Positions 62,450 through 64,000 of a DNA stretch of 64,000 nucleotides are shown piece by piece; within the stretch, counting starts at the first letter, position 1; each line of letters opens with the position of its first letter. The notes under the pieces are model-generated. The model had not been told where the DNA came from and made no database searches. It worked only from the letters and a program-made list of their open reading frames with translations. Made by a program: the position numbers and the translations under genes. Source of the DNA: Actinoplanes sp. TBRC 11911 (GTDB lineage: Bacteria; Actinomycetota; Actinomycetes; Mycobacteriales; Micromonosporaceae); contig NZ_JABBNC010000033.1 in the NCBI RefSeq assembly GCF_012933445.1, positions 1-64,000 of the forward strand. Reading direction: 5' to 3'.

Positions 62450-63097
62450 TCAGGACTCCGGTGCGAGCAGGTCCGGTACGACGTCGCGCAGCTTCTCCAG
62501 CGGGATCGCGCCGGCCCGCAGCACCCGCGGCACCGCCCCGGTGACGTCGACGATCGTGCTGGGCGCCGGGTCGGCAGCAGGACCGGCCTCGAGGTAGATG
62601 CGAACCGCGTACTCGAGCTGGTCGCGGGCCTCCTCGGCGGTGGTCGGCGCGGGACGGCCCACCTTGTTGGCGGTGGTGACCGCCATCGGCCCGACCTCGC
62701 GCAGCACCTCGAGCGCGACCGGGTGCAGCGGCATCCGCACGGCCACCTGGCCGCCGGTGTCGCCGAGGTCCCACTGCAGGCTGGGCGAGTGCTCCACGTA
62801 GAGGGTGAGCGCGCCCGGCCAGAACGCGTCGGCCAGCTCGCGGGCCGCGCTGGGCAGCGAGTAGACCAGTCCGTCCAGCGTGTGCCGGGAGCCGACCAGC
62901 ACCGGCGGCGGCACCCGATCGGTGACGCTGCGTGCATGGTGCAGGGCCGTTATCGCGTGCGGGGTGAAGGCGTCCGCCCCGATGCCGTAGACCGTGTCGG
63001 TGGGCATGACGACCAGTTCGCCGCTTTTCGCCGCCTCGACGGCGGCGGCGACGCCACGGTCACGATCCGCGGCGGTGCGACAGTCGTAGAGCATCAC
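62450..63097 (-). CDS. L-threonylcarbamoyladenylate synthase, YrdC/TsaC type
   Basis: A single YrdC domain of 215 aa: MPTDTVYGIGADAF, FWPGALTLYVEHS, VAVRMPLHPVALEVL and VTTANKVGRPAPTTAEEA. The lysine-rich KNRP segment of the canonical enzyme is replaced (HHARSVTDRVPPPVLVGS). It has no Sua5 C-terminal domain. The position next to prmC matches the usual prmC-sua5 order, so this may be the ancestral copy. The start is GTG 63097 or ATG 63094, nearly leaderless: CAGACT lies about eight bases upstream. Confidence 0.88.
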   Translation of the reverse strand: MMLYDCRTAADRDRGVAAAVEAAKSGELVVMPTDTVYGIGADAFTPHAITALHHARSVTDRVPPPVLVGSRHTLDGLVYSLPSAARELADAFWPGALTLYVEHSPSLQWDLGDTGGQVAVRMPLHPVALEVLREVGPMAVTTANKVGRPAPTTAEEARDQLEYAVRIYLEAGPAADPAPSTIVDVTGAVPRVLRAGAIPLEKLRDVVPDLLAPES

Positions 63098-63131
63098 ACC
63101 GTGCAGTCTGCCATGCGGTGTCCGGCACCGA

Positions 63132-63995
63132 TCACCTGCGCCGTGCCGTCGTGAAGCGCGGGCGGCCGGCCAGGTCCCGATGGGCGGTCACCTCGGTGAA
63201 CGCGCCGTGCTCGCGCAGCAGGGCGGGGACGGCCGCGCCGTGCACGTCGTCGTGCTCGATGCCGACGTGGCCGCCGGGCCGCACCAGCGCCGCCGCCAGC
63301 GCGATGACCGGCCGGATCACGCTCAGGCCGTCCGCGCCGCCGAAGACCGCCTCGGCGGGGTCGTGATCGGCCACCTCGGGCGGGACCGTGGTGCCGTCCG
63401 GCACGTACGGCGGGTTGCAGAGCAGCAGGTCCACCCGCCCGCGCACATCCGACAAAAGCGATAAATCGGTTACGTCGCCCTGGACCACGTCGACCGAGTC
63501 GAAGCCGGCCGCGTTGCGACGCAGGAAGGACAGGGCGACCGGCGACCGTTCCACCGCGATCACCCGCCCCGGCCGGGCCTCGTCGGCGACCGAGAGCGCG
63601 ATCGCCCCGGAACCGCTGCAGAGATCGACCACCGTGTCGCCGTCCGCGGTCAGCGCGATCCCCCAGCCGGCCAGCAGCTCGGTCTCCGGGCGCGGGATGA
63701 AGACGCCGTCGCCCACCGACAGTTCCAGATGGCGGAACGCCGCGGCGCCCAGGAGATGCTGCAACGGGATCCGCCGGGCCCGTTCGCCGACCAGCGCGGT
63801 GAACCGGCGCAGTTCGTCCGGCCGGATCTCGTCGATCAGAAAGAGCCTGCCCCGGGGCACTTCGAGCACGTGCGCGGCGAGCAGTTCGGCGTCCACCCGG
63901 GGCGACTCGACACCGGCATCGGCCAGCGTCGCGCTCGCCGTCGCGAGTACCTGGCCCAACCGGGCCCTGCAGGGGTGTTCGTCGTGCGGCTCCAC
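63132..63995 (-). CDS. prmC: Peptide chain release factor N5-glutamine methyltransferase PrmC
   Basis: It methylates the Gln of the GGQ motif in RF1/RF2 using S-adenosylmethionine. The N-terminal helical recognition domain (about 10-90), the SAM motif VVDLCSGSGAIAL (123-133) and the catalytic N194-P-P-Y197 are present. GTG 63995 gives 287 aa; an in-frame start beyond the window cannot be excluded, because the gene ends five bases from the edge. prfA is expected just outside the window. The YrdC-domain gene follows 34 bases downstream. Confidence 0.93.
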   Translation of the reverse strand: MEPHDEHPCRARLGQVLATASATLADAGVESPRVDAELLAAHVLEVPRGRLFLIDEIRPDELRRFTALVGERARRIPLQHLLGAAAFRHLELSVGDGVFIPRPETELLAGWGIALTADGDTVVDLCSGSGAIALSVADEARPGRVIAVERSPVALSFLRRNAAGFDSVDVVQGDVTDLSLLSDVRGRVDLLLCNPPYVPDGTTVPPEVADHDPAEAVFGGADGLSVIRPVIALAAALVRPGGHVGIEHDDVHGAAVPALLREHGAFTEVTAHRDLAGRPRFTTARRR

Positions 63996-64000
63996 GGCAT

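Overview
The window is high-GC actinobacterial chromosome, most likely from Actinoplanes or a close relative in the Micromonosporaceae. The evidence is gene content and order: a prmC-sua5-glyA-atp-murA core block, NucS, a 180 kDa-class NAD-glutamate dehydrogenase, an acyl-CoA mutase/MeaB/epimerase set, Scy/FilP-type coiled-coil proteins beside the epimerase, GTG starts, and many leaderless starts with a -10 box six bases before the start codon. No plasmid, prophage, insertion sequence, tRNA, rRNA or CRISPR array was recognised.

Layout. 1-8.7 kb: a TetR regulator with a two-palindrome operator, the large glutamate dehydrogenase (minus strand) and a lipoprotein class B penicillin-binding protein. 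8.7-13.2 kb: an arginase-family protein with a long acidic tail, a thioredoxin-TPR protein and an acyl-CoA mutase large subunit. 13.2-17.8 kb is a decayed island: tandem arrays, dispersed repeats, a frameshifted SRPBCC remnant, a diguanylate cyclase, and a monooxygenase/PadR pair whose facing 5' ends were lost together. 17.8-20.5 kb returns to the methylmalonyl-CoA pathway: meaB, thiolase and epimerase. 20.7-23.7 kb carries two polar-growth coiled-coil proteins. 23.8-32.5 kb holds transporters, an aldehyde dehydrogenase, an ABC pair, NucS and unknown membrane proteins. 32.5-33.8 kb is a second repeat island with the same repeat families in mirror-image order. 33.8-37.4 kb has an FtsK/EccC-like ATPase with a membrane partner. 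37.4-41.0 kb has a 3-hydroxyacyl-CoA dehydrogenase, MurA, a cobalamin adenosyltransferase and a VOC protein. 41-47.5 kb is a surface/exported block with a collagen-like protein and an FN3-DUF2334 protein. 47.5-59.2 kb is the ATP synthase locus, unusual because an LCP-family gene and a terminator separate atpC from atpD. 59.3-64 kb has an epimerase-like protein, two TsaC/Sua5 paralogues around a tyrosine phosphatase, and prmC at the edge.

How the parts connect. Mutase, MeaB (its G-protein chaperone), epimerase, thiolase, 3-hydroxyacyl-CoA dehydrogenase and the PduO-type adenosyltransferase (which makes the mutase cofactor) form one scattered acyl-CoA/propionate module. The thiolase/epimerase and dehydrogenase promoters share a TAACGGnCGTTW dyad, so they may share a repressor. 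ATP synthase shows a C-terminally extended alpha subunit with a very short epsilon, the combination expected if hydrolysis is blocked from alpha.

Family assignments rest on visible motifs and remembered family features. No database search was run. Promoters, operators and terminators are read by eye.
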